The notes below the pieces were generated by a model. That model saw only the letters and a list, made by a program, of their open reading frames with translations. It ran no database searches and was not told the origin of the DNA. Positions 14,608 to 23,154 of a DNA stretch of 64,000 bases are shown here, piece after piece. Made by a program: the position numbers and the translations under genes. Positions within the stretch are counted from its first letter, which is position 1, and every line of letters starts with the position of its first letter. The stretch is from positions 1 to 64,000 of IMG/VR virus record IMGVR_UViG_3300032285_002814; one strand, given 5' to 3'. The stretch is from a virus.

Positions 14608-15587
14608 GAATAGCTTTTTTAACAGAGATGGGATTTCAAGGCAAAATTCAAGACGATCATTCGAATATGAGAACAGAATTTGCTTGGATGAATGCACTAA
14701 ACGCAGATCATTATCCCATTTCCGCATATCAGCAAGTAGAAAATTACGATCATGTATTTCTTATATTTCCAAAAGGGGAAGTATACTTAAATGCAGTTGG
14801 ATCTAAATTAATAGATAAGATAAATCCTGTAAGCGAATTACTTGCATCTAATTTTTATCAATCGATAAAAGATAAAAATCGTAAACTTCACTTTGTTCAA
14901 GAAGGTCCTCATTGGCTTTTTAACGATTACGAAATAATAGATCAAATAAATTTCTATAATCTTATAAGTGAATGTGATTCTATATTTGCTCATAATCAAG
15001 AGGATAGGAAATACTACTTAGGAATGTTTCCTGATAAGCCTGTTTACGTTCTGCCTACTCTAATGATAGAAACTCTAATAAAAGATATAGAGCCTATTAA
15101 AACAGATATGGTGATCATTGGCGGTAATTTCTCTAGATGGTACGGAGGATTTGAAAGCTATACAATAGCTCAAGAGTTTCAAGTACCTATCTGGGCTCAA
15201 ACATCTCATTCTACAAGAGCGTATGAACATCAACTTGAAAATATAAATCATTTTCCACGTATGATGTGGAATACATGGATGCACGAACTTTCGAAGTTTA
15301 AATATGCAGTGCATCTTATGCCGACAGTTGCAGCAGGAACTTTCAGTTTAAACTGTGCTTACTTCGGTATTCCGTGTATAGGAAATATAGATGTTGATAC
15401 GCAATCAGCATGTCATCCATTACTGTCAGTAGATGTTAATGACATTTATTCTGCAAGAAATTTAGCAAAGAGATTGAAAGAAGATAAAGATTTTTATGAT
15501 CGTTGTAGTATAATGGCTAAAGATGGTTATAAATCTTATTACCATAAAGATAATTGGTTGAAGTATATGGATAAAGTATTAAATTGA
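14604..15587 (+). CDS. Glycosyltransferase-like protein
   Basis: A 327-residue protein starting with a Rossmann-like MRIAFLTEMGFQG. A second nucleotide-binding-like half begins at TDMVIIGGNFSRWYGG, and HLMPTVAAGTFSLNCAYFG followed by IPCIGN (about 238-262) resembles the donor-site loop of GT-B enzymes. There is no E-x7-E motif, so it would be a divergent glycosyltransferase. It starts four bases inside the dehydrase gene, which suggests it uses or follows the dideoxy sugar; that is inference. Confidence 0.55.
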   Translation: MRIAFLTEMGFQGKIQDDHSNMRTEFAWMNALNADHYPISAYQQVENYDHVFLIFPKGEVYLNAVGSKLIDKINPVSELLASNFYQSIKDKNRKLHFVQEGPHWLFNDYEIIDQINFYNLISECDSIFAHNQEDRKYYLGMFPDKPVYVLPTLMIETLIKDIEPIKTDMVIIGGNFSRWYGGFESYTIAQEFQVPIWAQTSHSTRAYEHQLENINHFPRMMWNTWMHELSKFKYAVHLMPTVAAGTFSLNCAYFGIPCIGNIDVDTQSACHPLLSVDVNDIYSARNLAKRLKEDKDFYDRCSIMAKDGYKSYYHKDNWLKYMDKVLN

Positions 15588-15616
15588 ATTAATTAAAAAC
15601 AGATAAAGTTAAAATA

Positions 15617-16027
15617 ATGGAAGCTATATATAGTAACATTGATACAAATAAACTCTTACACATTATAGTAAGAAAAAAAGATTTAACTCCTGGTAGAATT
15701 GAAGTAGTTCCAAAAGATAATTTTATTCAATGCGCTTTACTCAATATGGAACAAGGGAAAACATTCAAATCTCATAAACATATCTGGAAACAACGTACTC
15801 ATAACGTAATTGCTCAAGAAAGTTGGATCGTAATTGAAGGTAGTGTTAAATGTGTCTTATATGACATCGATGATCAAATTATATCAACTCCTATATTGCA
15901 TCCAGGAGATGCTTCTTTTACTTTAGAGGGAGGACACACTTATGAAATTTTAGAAGATAATACATTAGTTTATGAATATAAAACAGGTCCGTATGAAGGA
16001 CAATTACTAGATAAAATTTTTATATGA
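15617..16027 (+). CDS. Cupin-fold protein, sugar-isomerase-like
   Basis: A 136-residue single-domain cupin. The metal-site pattern is SHKHIWK (His53, His55), AQESWIVIEG (Glu68) and GGHTYE (His107). Cupins in glycan clusters act as sugar epimerases, isomerases or ketoisomerases (WbuC, FdtA or ManC-C types); which applies cannot be told. It overlaps the following SDR gene by four bases. Confidence 0.65.
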   Translation: MEAIYSNIDTNKLLHIIVRKKDLTPGRIEVVPKDNFIQCALLNMEQGKTFKSHKHIWKQRTHNVIAQESWIVIEGSVKCVLYDIDDQIISTPILHPGDASFTLEGGHTYEILEDNTLVYEYKTGPYEGQLLDKIFI

Positions 16028-16671
16028 AAAAAATAACAATATTAGGAGGTACGGGTGGATTAGGAAGTCAACTTGTTCCTAGACTTTTAGATTATGAAGT
16101 AATAGCATTGGGAAGTTCTCAGTTGAATGTAATTAATTACGAAGAAGTATCTATTTACTTTAAGAACAATCCAACAGACATTTTAATTAATCTAAGTGGA
16201 TATAATAAGGATAATTTCCTACATAAGCTAACAATAGATAGCCAAGATGCTGTAAACAAACAGATTGATATAAACGTTAAAGGCAATATTAATGTAGTGA
16301 GTTCATGTTTACCCAATATGAGAGAAAATGGTTACGGCAGAATTATATTAATATCTTCAGTGTTAGCAAGCAAACCAGTTGTAAGTACAGGTATCTATTC
16401 TGGGTGTAAGGGATTTTTAGACTCTTTAGCAAAGACAACAGCTATAGAAAATGCGAGTAAAAATGTTACCTGTAACACAATCCAATTAGGATACTTCGAC
16501 GGAGGTCTAACCCATAAGATACCAGAGAATTTCAGAAACCAAGTATTAGAAACAATACCTGCTAAGAGATGGGGGACTATAGAAGAATTAGAAAATGTAA
16601 TTAGATTTTTAATAAATACGCCATATGTTAATGGCACAAACCTAAAAATAAATGGAGGACTTGATTTTTAA
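16024..16671 (+). CDS. Short-chain dehydrogenase/reductase
   Basis: A 215-residue classical SDR. GGTGGLG (8-14) is the NAD(P)-binding loop, SS at 111-112 and YSGCK (Tyr125, Lys129) form the catalytic set, and INGG near the end is typical of the family. The likely role is reduction or oxidation of a keto sugar or polyol in the glycan pathway. It overlaps the acetyltransferase gene by 20 bases. A second SDR of similar size lies at 27830. Confidence 0.82.
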   Translation: MKKITILGGTGGLGSQLVPRLLDYEVIALGSSQLNVINYEEVSIYFKNNPTDILINLSGYNKDNFLHKLTIDSQDAVNKQIDINVKGNINVVSSCLPNMRENGYGRIILISSVLASKPVVSTGIYSGCKGFLDSLAKTTAIENASKNVTCNTIQLGYFDGGLTHKIPENFRNQVLETIPAKRWGTIEELENVIRFLINTPYVNGTNLKINGGLDF

Positions 16672-17188
16672 GAAAAAAGGCATAGATGTTTATGTAGATG
16701 TAACTAGTCGAATTAATCATCCGAATGAGGTTGAATTAGGAAACCACGTTGCAATTGATTTGGGAGTTTATATTTCGACAAGAGCGAGTATAGGAGATTA
16801 CGTGCATATTGCTCCATATACTTGTATTATAGGAGGAAAATATAGTGAACTTGTGATGAAAGAATTTAGTGGTATAAGCGCAGGCTCTAGAATTTTATGT
16901 GGCAGTGATGATTTTACCCTAGGATTAATGAATCCACAAGTACCAATACAATATAGACGTCCAAAAATAACAACTATTACATTCGAAAGATTTACGTGCG
17001 TAGGAGTTAACTCTGTTGTAATGCCTGGAATCACTTTAAGAGAAGGTTCCGTTGTAGGATCTAATTCAGTTTTAACAAAAGATACAGAACCTTGGACAAT
17101 TTACGTTGGATCACCTGCTAAACCCGTTAAGATCAGAGATAAAGTAAAAATATTAGAGTACGCAAAAGAATTAGGATATGAACTTTAA
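16652..17188 (+). CDS. Hexapeptide-repeat sugar O-acyltransferase
   Basis: A 178-residue left-handed beta-helix protein: repeated I-G-D/V-G-x turns (VELGNHVAID, ASIGDYVHIAPYT, CVGVNSVVMPGITLREGSVVGSNSVL) and the terminal VGSPAKPVKIR typical of NeuD/WbbJ/maltose-acetyltransferase relatives. These enzymes move an acetyl or acyl group from a CoA donor to a sugar. It overlaps the genes on both sides by 20 and 11 bases. Confidence 0.85.
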   Translation: MEDLIFKKKGIDVYVDVTSRINHPNEVELGNHVAIDLGVYISTRASIGDYVHIAPYTCIIGGKYSELVMKEFSGISAGSRILCGSDDFTLGLMNPQVPIQYRRPKITTITFERFTCVGVNSVVMPGITLREGSVVGSNSVLTKDTEPWTIYVGSPAKPVKIRDKVKILEYAKELGYEL

Positions 17189-17810
17189 TGTAGTAACAGA
17201 ATTTGAAAATAAGATAGCCACTTTTTTTGGAGCTCCATACGCAATCGCGGTTGATAGTTGTACTCATGGAATTGAGTTAGCATTAAGATATACAGAAGTT
17301 GATCATATTACAGTACCAAAGCGTACATATTTATCGATTCCTTTTTTAGCTGAGAAGCTTGAGATTAGTAGAACTTGGAAAGAGGAAGAATGGATTGACT
17401 ACTATTACTTGACAGATAGAGTTGTAGATGCAGCAGTCTTATGGAAACCGGAAAGTTATATTAAAAATACTTTCATGGGAATTAGTTTTCAATATCAAAA
17501 ACACTTATCTTTAGGAAGAGGCGGTATTTTATTGACAGATAATGAAGAAGCCGCTATACAAATTAAAAAAATGTCATATGATGGTAGACTTCCTAATATA
17601 CCTTGGAGAGATCAAGACATTAGTACTATAGGATATCATTATTATATGACTCCTGAAACTGCAAAATTAGGTTTAGATAAATTATCTTCAGCTATATCAA
17701 GTGAACCTAGAAAATGGTCAGTAATGGATTGGCCTGATTTAACTCAATTGACGATCTTTAAATCACAAAGTAATATCGATGACATAGATCCATATTTACA
17801 AACAAGATAA
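17178..17810 (+). CDS. Short DegT/DnrJ/EryC1-like aminotransferase
   Basis: At 210 residues this is little more than half the usual length (about 370), but the PLP-domain core is visible: EFENKIATFFGAPYAIAVDSCTHGIELAL, and FQYQKHLSLGRGGILLTDN, where the Lys of YQKH is in the position of the PLP-binding lysine. The C-terminal domain of standard sugar aminotransferases is missing. Either it is a naturally compact transaminase or a reduced remnant. Coupled translation with the acetyltransferase suggests an acylamido sugar. Confidence 0.65.
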   Translation: MNFNVVTEFENKIATFFGAPYAIAVDSCTHGIELALRYTEVDHITVPKRTYLSIPFLAEKLEISRTWKEEEWIDYYYLTDRVVDAAVLWKPESYIKNTFMGISFQYQKHLSLGRGGILLTDNEEAAIQIKKMSYDGRLPNIPWRDQDISTIGYHYYMTPETAKLGLDKLSSAISSEPRKWSVMDWPDLTQLTIFKSQSNIDDIDPYLQTR

Positions 17811-17819
17811 AATACATAC

Positions 17820-18800
17820 ATGAAAAAAGCATTTATAACAGGAATTGGAGGACAGGATGGATCTTACTTAGCTGAGCACTTACTATCATTAGGATATGAA
17901 GTACACGGTATCATTCGAAGAAATTCAACACCAGAGCACCAACAATCAAGAATAGATAACGTACGAGGAAACCTACACGTTTATTATGGTGACTTACTGG
18001 ATCAATCTAGCATTGAACATTTATTAGACAAGATTCAACCAGATGAAATCTACAACTTAGCAGCACAGAGCCACGTACGTATTAGTTTCGATATTCCACA
18101 ATTCACAGCTCAGACAAATGCGTTAGGAGTATTGAATGTATTAGAAGCCTATAGAAGAGCTTGCCCAACAGCAAAGTTCTATCAAGCAAGCAGCTCAGAG
18201 ATGTTTGGGTCATCAGTAGATGCAGACGGATACCAAAGAGAGACTACTCCAATGAATCCAGTGTCACCATACGGCTGTACAAAAGTATTTGGTTATAACA
18301 TTGTTCGCAATTACCGCAAAGCATACAAACTGCATACAAGCAATGGGATCCTTTTTAATCACGAATCACCACGCAGAGGTTCTAACTTTGTAACGAACAA
18401 GGTAGTGAAAGCTGCAGTTATGATTAGCTTAGGTTTACAGAAAGAATTGGAGTTAGGTAACATGGATGCATATAGAGATTGGGGACATTCAAAGGATTAC
18501 GTAAAAGCCATGCACTTAATATTACAACAAGACCAACCAGGAGACTGGGTTGTCGCAACTGGACAGACTAGATCAGTGAGAGATATGTGTGAATACGTGT
18601 TTGCTAAACTAGGATTAGATTACAGAGACTATGTAGTACAGAATCAGAAGTTCTTACGTCCTGAAGAGTTACCATACCTAAAAGGAGATTCAACAAAGAT
18701 ACGTACAGAGTTAGGATGGAAGCCGGAATATACTTTTGAAGCTATGATGGATGAAATGATTAAATATTGGAAAAAAATACTCGATATTCAAATCTCATAA
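17820..18800 (+). CDS. gmd: GDP-mannose 4,6-dehydratase
   Basis: A 326-residue extended SDR converting GDP-D-mannose to GDP-4-keto-6-deoxy-D-mannose. Visible: ITGIGGQDGSYLAE (NADP loop), RRNSTPEHQQSRID, SSSEMFG with catalytic Ser/Glu near 126-127, YGCTK with Tyr151 and Lys155, and ESPRRGSNFVTNK, all diagnostic of GMD. Compared with neighbouring genes it uses more CGT/CGC arginine codons and is visibly less AT-rich, suggesting separate acquisition or selection for expression. Its product is the precursor of GDP-fucose, GDP-rhamnose, GDP-perosamine and GDP-colitose. Confidence 0.95.
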   Translation: MKKAFITGIGGQDGSYLAEHLLSLGYEVHGIIRRNSTPEHQQSRIDNVRGNLHVYYGDLLDQSSIEHLLDKIQPDEIYNLAAQSHVRISFDIPQFTAQTNALGVLNVLEAYRRACPTAKFYQASSSEMFGSSVDADGYQRETTPMNPVSPYGCTKVFGYNIVRNYRKAYKLHTSNGILFNHESPRRGSNFVTNKVVKAAVMISLGLQKELELGNMDAYRDWGHSKDYVKAMHLILQQDQPGDWVVATGQTRSVRDMCEYVFAKLGLDYRDYVVQNQKFLRPEELPYLKGDSTKIRTELGWKPEYTFEAMMDEMIKYWKKILDIQIS

Positions 18801-18829
18801 TTATAAAAAATTTTTTAAACAATAATATA

Positions 18830-19177
18830 ATGAATAATTACAAAGAACAACGACCATGGGGTGAATTTGAAAATCTATTAGATAGTGATTTGTGTAAAGT
18901 AAAAAAAATCATCATTAAACCAGGGCAAGCACCTAGTTACCAATACCACTTTAAACGTAGTGAAGTATGGACTATAGTTCAAGGTAACGGTGAATTAAAG
19001 CTAAATGATAATATTATTCCTGTAACATCAGGTTATACCTATCATATTAAAAAAGAAGCAAAACATCAAATTAAAAACACAGGTACTCAAGACTTAATAT
19101 TCATAGAGATACAACTTGGTGAATATTTTGGCGAAGACGATATCGTTAGACTAGAAGACAATTATGGTAGAGCATAA
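18830..19177 (+). CDS. Phosphomannose isomerase type II-like cupin
   Basis: About 115 residues beginning MNNYKEQRPWGEFENL. RPWG, KKIIIKPGQAPSYQYHFKRSE, WTIVQGNGEL and HQIKNTGTQDLIFIEIQLG followed by DIVRLEDNYGR match the C-terminal isomerase domain of ManC-type bifunctional enzymes. That domain makes mannose-6-phosphate from fructose-6-phosphate, which would supply GDP-mannose to the adjacent gmd. The start at 18830 is preferred because the protein family begins there; a longer frame exists upstream. It overlaps the next gene by 14 bases. Confidence 0.8.
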   Translation: MNNYKEQRPWGEFENLLDSDLCKVKKIIIKPGQAPSYQYHFKRSEVWTIVQGNGELKLNDNIIPVTSGYTYHIKKEAKHQIKNTGTQDLIFIEIQLGEYFGEDDIVRLEDNYGRA

Positions 19178-20723
19178 AGTATTAATAACAACAAGCGGAT
19201 TAGGTAGTAGATTAGGAGAGCTAACGAACTACACTAATAAATGTCTCGTAAGAATAGCAGATAAACCCGCTATTTCTTACATTATAGAATCTTATCCAAA
19301 AGATACTAAATTCGTAATTACGCTAGGTCATTATGGAGATCACGTAAAACAATTTCTCGAATTAGCATATCCGGATCTAAATTTTACATTTATAGAAGTA
19401 GATAAATACAAAGGTGAAGGTAGTAGTTTGGGATATTCAATATTACAATGTAAACACGAATTAAATTGTCCATTTATATTTCATGCTTCTGATACTATTA
19501 TAAAAGATTTAACAATACCTGATACTGATAAAAATTGGATATTTGGTTCATATAAAGAAGATTCTTCTCAATATAGAACAGTAAATATGTATAGCGGCAA
19601 ATTAATTAATATAAATGAAAAAGGTGAGATAGGATTCGATTACTCATATGTTGGAATTTCTATCATAAATAATTTTGAATTATTCTTTTACAATTTAGAA
19701 AAATTAATATATAGCGGACATCAAGATACTTCTGACGTACATGTCATAAACAATATGTTATTTGAAGTAGAATTTAATTATAAACACATTTTCCATGAAG
19801 ATTGGTTTGACGTCGGAAACACATCTGAATTAATAAAAACCAGAAAGAAATTTAGTTCGAGTATTGACGTATTAGATAAAAAAGACGAATCGATATTTTT
19901 CTTTGATACATTCGTAATTAAATTTTTCTACGATAAAACTATAAATAAAAACAGAGTAAGTAGAGCTGTTAAGTTAAAAGGATTAGTTCCTGAGATAATA
20001 AGTCATACAGATAATTTCTACAAATATACTAAAGCAGAAGGAAAATTATTCTCAAAATCAGTAAATAGAAATAAATTTATAGAGTTTTTAAATTGGTCTG
20101 ATGAAAATCTTTGGATACATAAAATAGATCCAAATATTGAAAACAAGTGTTACGATTTTTATATAACTAAAACTAAAAAACGAATTAATCAATTTTTGAA
20201 TGATATTCAAGATAAAGAAGAGTATATTAATGGAGAATTAGTTCCACCAATAGAAAATCTAATAAATTCAATAGATTCAGATTGGTTGTGTAAAGGAATA
20301 CCGTCTCAGTTCCATGGAGATTTTATTTTAGATAATATAATAGAAACGGAGACTGGATTTACACTTATTGATTGGAGACAAGATTTTGCAAACGATTTAG
20401 AAATAGGAGATATGTATTATGATTTGGCTAAATTAAATCATAATCTATCTATAAATCACGATATAGTTAATAAAAATTTATTCGATTATTCGAAAGATAA
20501 TTGTTATATTTTAATTAATAGTAAATTAAATGAGTGTAAAGGAGTATTACACTCTTTCATAAAAGAAAATGGATACGACTTAATAAAAGTAAAAATATTA
20601 ACTTCTATTATATGGATTAATATGGCTCCTCTCCACGAGTATCCATTTAATACTTTCTTATTTAATTTCGGTAAATACAATTTATATAAAAATTTAAAAC
20701 TATGGAACCAAAATATTTTATAG
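19164..20723 (+). CDS. Fused sugar nucleotidyltransferase and APH-like kinase
   Basis: A 519-residue two-domain protein. Residues 1-230 are a nucleotidyltransferase fold: SGLGSRLGELTNYTNKCLV is the signature loop with Lys, followed by FHASDTII and WFDVGNTSEL. Residues 260-510 resemble aminoglycoside/choline kinases: FHGDFILDNII gives catalytic Asp386 and LIDWRQDF gives metal-binding Asp403. One chain may phosphorylate a sugar or alcohol and then couple it to a nucleotide. It overlaps the following GatZ/KbaZ-like gene by 22 bases, which suggests a shared substrate. The substrate is unknown. Confidence 0.8.
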   Translation: MVEHKVLITTSGLGSRLGELTNYTNKCLVRIADKPAISYIIESYPKDTKFVITLGHYGDHVKQFLELAYPDLNFTFIEVDKYKGEGSSLGYSILQCKHELNCPFIFHASDTIIKDLTIPDTDKNWIFGSYKEDSSQYRTVNMYSGKLININEKGEIGFDYSYVGISIINNFELFFYNLEKLIYSGHQDTSDVHVINNMLFEVEFNYKHIFHEDWFDVGNTSELIKTRKKFSSSIDVLDKKDESIFFFDTFVIKFFYDKTINKNRVSRAVKLKGLVPEIISHTDNFYKYTKAEGKLFSKSVNRNKFIEFLNWSDENLWIHKIDPNIENKCYDFYITKTKKRINQFLNDIQDKEEYINGELVPPIENLINSIDSDWLCKGIPSQFHGDFILDNIIETETGFTLIDWRQDFANDLEIGDMYYDLAKLNHNLSINHDIVNKNLFDYSKDNCYILINSKLNECKGVLHSFIKENGYDLIKVKILTSIIWINMAPLHEYPFNTFLFNFGKYNLYKNLKLWNQNIL

Positions 20724-21676
20724 GACCGATGTCCAAAAACGTAGTCGATACAATTATTGAATTCTGTAATGAAACAGAAAATAAAATAGGGTTAATTCCT
20801 TCTCGTCGTCAAATAGAGTGGAATGGGGGATATGTAAATAATTGGATCACAAAAGACTTCTCTAATTATATTAATAGGAAAAGCGATAGTATAATTCTGC
20901 AAAGAGATCACTCTGGACCAGGTCAGGGTCAGAAAGATGATAACGGATTTGTGTCATTGGTTAATGACTGTAAGTATCTCGATATAATACATATAGATCC
21001 ATGGAAAAAATATCCCGAATACGAAAAAGGATTAGAATGGACTATAGAAATGATGAAAGTTTGTGATGCTGTTAATCCAAATTTGAAATATGAAATAGGG
21101 ACAGAAGAAGCTATTAGAAGATTTGAATCTGATGATTTAGATAGATTGGTTTCTGATTTAAAAAATGAGCTTGACGAAAACTTATTTTCAAAAATAAAGT
21201 ATCTCGTGATACAGTCTGGAACATCGCTAAAAGGAACAAATCAAACTGGTCATTATGATAGTGATCGCTTATTAAGTATGATTTCTGTTGTTAAAAAACA
21301 TAATCTTTTATCAAAAGAACATAATGGAGATTACATACCAGTATCAGTTATTAAAGAAAAGTTTAATTTAGGTTTAGACGCTATTAATATAGCTCCTGAA
21401 TTTGGACTTATAGAAACACAGACATATATCAATGAAATATCGGATTCAGAATTACTTGAAAAGTATTTTCAAATATGTTATGATTCTAAAAAATGGGTAA
21501 AATGGGTTAATAAAGATTTTGATCCATATAATAATAAAAAAGAACTAATCAAGATATGCGGACATTATGTTTTATCGCATCCTGATTTTATATCAGAAAT
21601 AAAATGCAAATTTCCAAATATAGATAAAAAAATTAAAAATAACATTAAAAATAAATTAAATGAATTATATAAATAG
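20702..21676 (+). CDS. GatZ/KbaZ-like class II aldolase-associated protein
   Basis: A 324-residue TIM-barrel-type protein. IPSRRQIEWNGGYVN, then QRDHSGPGQGQKDD, and a CKYLDIIHIDPWKK segment match the D-tagatose-bisphosphate aldolase non-catalytic subunit family (GatZ/KbaZ). In that family the subunit supports the class II aldolase GatY/KbaY; standalone members in surface-polysaccharide clusters have uncertain activity. No GatY-like partner is seen here. It may act as an aldolase or isomerase feeding the fused nucleotidyltransferase-kinase upstream. Confidence 0.75.
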   Translation: MEPKYFIGPMSKNVVDTIIEFCNETENKIGLIPSRRQIEWNGGYVNNWITKDFSNYINRKSDSIILQRDHSGPGQGQKDDNGFVSLVNDCKYLDIIHIDPWKKYPEYEKGLEWTIEMMKVCDAVNPNLKYEIGTEEAIRRFESDDLDRLVSDLKNELDENLFSKIKYLVIQSGTSLKGTNQTGHYDSDRLLSMISVVKKHNLLSKEHNGDYIPVSVIKEKFNLGLDAINIAPEFGLIETQTYINEISDSELLEKYFQICYDSKKWVKWVNKDFDPYNNKKELIKICGHYVLSHPDFISEIKCKFPNIDKKIKNNIKNKLNELYK

Positions 21677-22793
21677 AAATAAAGATATAGTATTTGGCAA
21701 TAATGATTTAGAATACTTATATACATTTAAACAATTTCCTGTATTTATGGGATGCGTAGAGCAAGATTCTTCTCAGGATATATTATCAGATATGAATTGG
21801 AAAATAAGTAAAGGATCAGGCATGATCCAATTAAATCCGCTACTTCCTTTAGATGTAGTATACAGCGCAGAACATGGATCTGGAACAACTGGAAAAGCAT
21901 GGGATGAGCATCACGCATCGTTTGCTAACTTTATTAATAAATTTAAGCCAAAAAGTATTTTAGAAATTGGAGGGCTACACGGTATACTAGCGGAAAAATA
22001 TCTACAATTAGATAGCGGAGTTAAATGGACTATGATTGAACCTAATCCAACAGTAGATCCTAATTTACCTATCAAAGTAATTAAAGGATTCTTTAATGAT
22101 AAATTTACGTCAGATGAAAAATATGAAGCTATAATTCATTCCCACGTTTTAGAACACGTCTATAATCCAGATGAGTTCATAAACCATAAATCATCTTTTA
22201 TGAATGATGGGGATTTATTAATATTTACTCTTCCTAATATGCAAGTTATGTTAGAAAGCAATTATACTAATTGTATTAACTTTGAACATACACTATACTT
22301 TACTGAGCCATATATAGAATATTTTTTGAATAAATATAATTTCGAATTGGTTGAAAAAGAATACTTTAGAAAAGATCATAGTATATTCTATTGCGCAAAG
22401 AAAATAAATAATGCGTCAGCTAATCTACCTAGCGGATTATACGAAAAAAATAAAGCTACATTTGAAAAATATATTAATAGTCATATTGATGATGTGAATA
22501 AAATTAATAAGATCATATCGAAAACAAATTTACCCGTTTATTTATTTGGTGCTCATGTTTTTTCTCAGTATTTAATTTCATTTGGATTAGATTCATCTAA
22601 AATAATATGTTTACTAGATAATGATACTAAAAAAGAAAATAAAAGATTGTATGGTACTTCTTTAATATCTAAAAGTCCAAAAATATTAAAAAATATTTCC
22701 GAAGCAATAGTTGTATTAAGAGCGGGAGTTTATAATGACGAAGTAAAAAATGATATAGTAAATAATATTAACTCAAATATAATATTCATCTAA
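21660..22793 (+). CDS. SAM-dependent methyltransferase, sugar C-methyltransferase-like
   Basis: A 377-residue protein. KSILEIGGLHGILAEKYLQ is SAM motif I, HSHVLEHVYNPDEF and LLIFTLPNMQ follow as in Methyltransf_23 proteins. The C-terminal third (TNLPVYLFGAHVFSQYLI, IICLLDNDTKKENKRLYGT) resembles the extra domain of NDP-sugar C-methyltransferases (NovU/TylC3 type). The N-terminal zinc-binding cysteines of that family are not seen, so the substrate is uncertain. It overlaps the aldolase-like gene by 17 bases and abuts the phosphatase gene. Confidence 0.75.
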   Translation: MNYINRNKDIVFGNNDLEYLYTFKQFPVFMGCVEQDSSQDILSDMNWKISKGSGMIQLNPLLPLDVVYSAEHGSGTTGKAWDEHHASFANFINKFKPKSILEIGGLHGILAEKYLQLDSGVKWTMIEPNPTVDPNLPIKVIKGFFNDKFTSDEKYEAIIHSHVLEHVYNPDEFINHKSSFMNDGDLLIFTLPNMQVMLESNYTNCINFEHTLYFTEPYIEYFLNKYNFELVEKEYFRKDHSIFYCAKKINNASANLPSGLYEKNKATFEKYINSHIDDVNKINKIISKTNLPVYLFGAHVFSQYLISFGLDSSKIICLLDNDTKKENKRLYGTSLISKSPKILKNISEAIVVLRAGVYNDEVKNDIVNNINSNIIFI

Positions 22794-23152
22794 TGGATCA
22801 TAGACCTAAAACAATTATATGCGATATAGATGGCACATTAGTTATGCATAATAAGCCTAGCGATGTTGCTAAAAAATCATGCAAATTGATATTGCTAGAA
22901 GGCACTTTAGATAAATTAAATGAATGGGAAAGAAAAGGATATAATATAATTCTGTTAACAGGTAGAAAAGAATCTATGAGACAGGTAACCATAGATCAAC
23001 TTACTGAATTGGGTATATATTATGATCAATTAATAATGGGAGTTGGTGGAGGATCTAGGTATTTGATAAATGATTATAAACCTGATGGTGCCGAATCAGC
23101 ATTTTCTATTAACGTAGAAAGGAATAGCGGAATTAAAAATATTAATATATAA
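22793..23152 (+). CDS. HAD-superfamily phosphatase
   Basis: A 119-residue minimal HAD hydrolase: CDIDGTLV carries the nucleophile Asp and the acid/base Asp, LTGRKE is motif II, and LINDYKPDGAES supplies the acidic motif. Such small cap-less enzymes in polysaccharide clusters dephosphorylate sugar intermediates. The classical motif III Lys is not obvious. It is coupled (one-base overlap) to the methyltransferase gene. Confidence 0.75.
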   Translation: MDHRPKTIICDIDGTLVMHNKPSDVAKKSCKLILLEGTLDKLNEWERKGYNIILLTGRKESMRQVTIDQLTELGIYYDQLIMGVGGGSRYLINDYKPDGAESAFSINVERNSGIKNINI

Positions 23153-23154
23153 TT

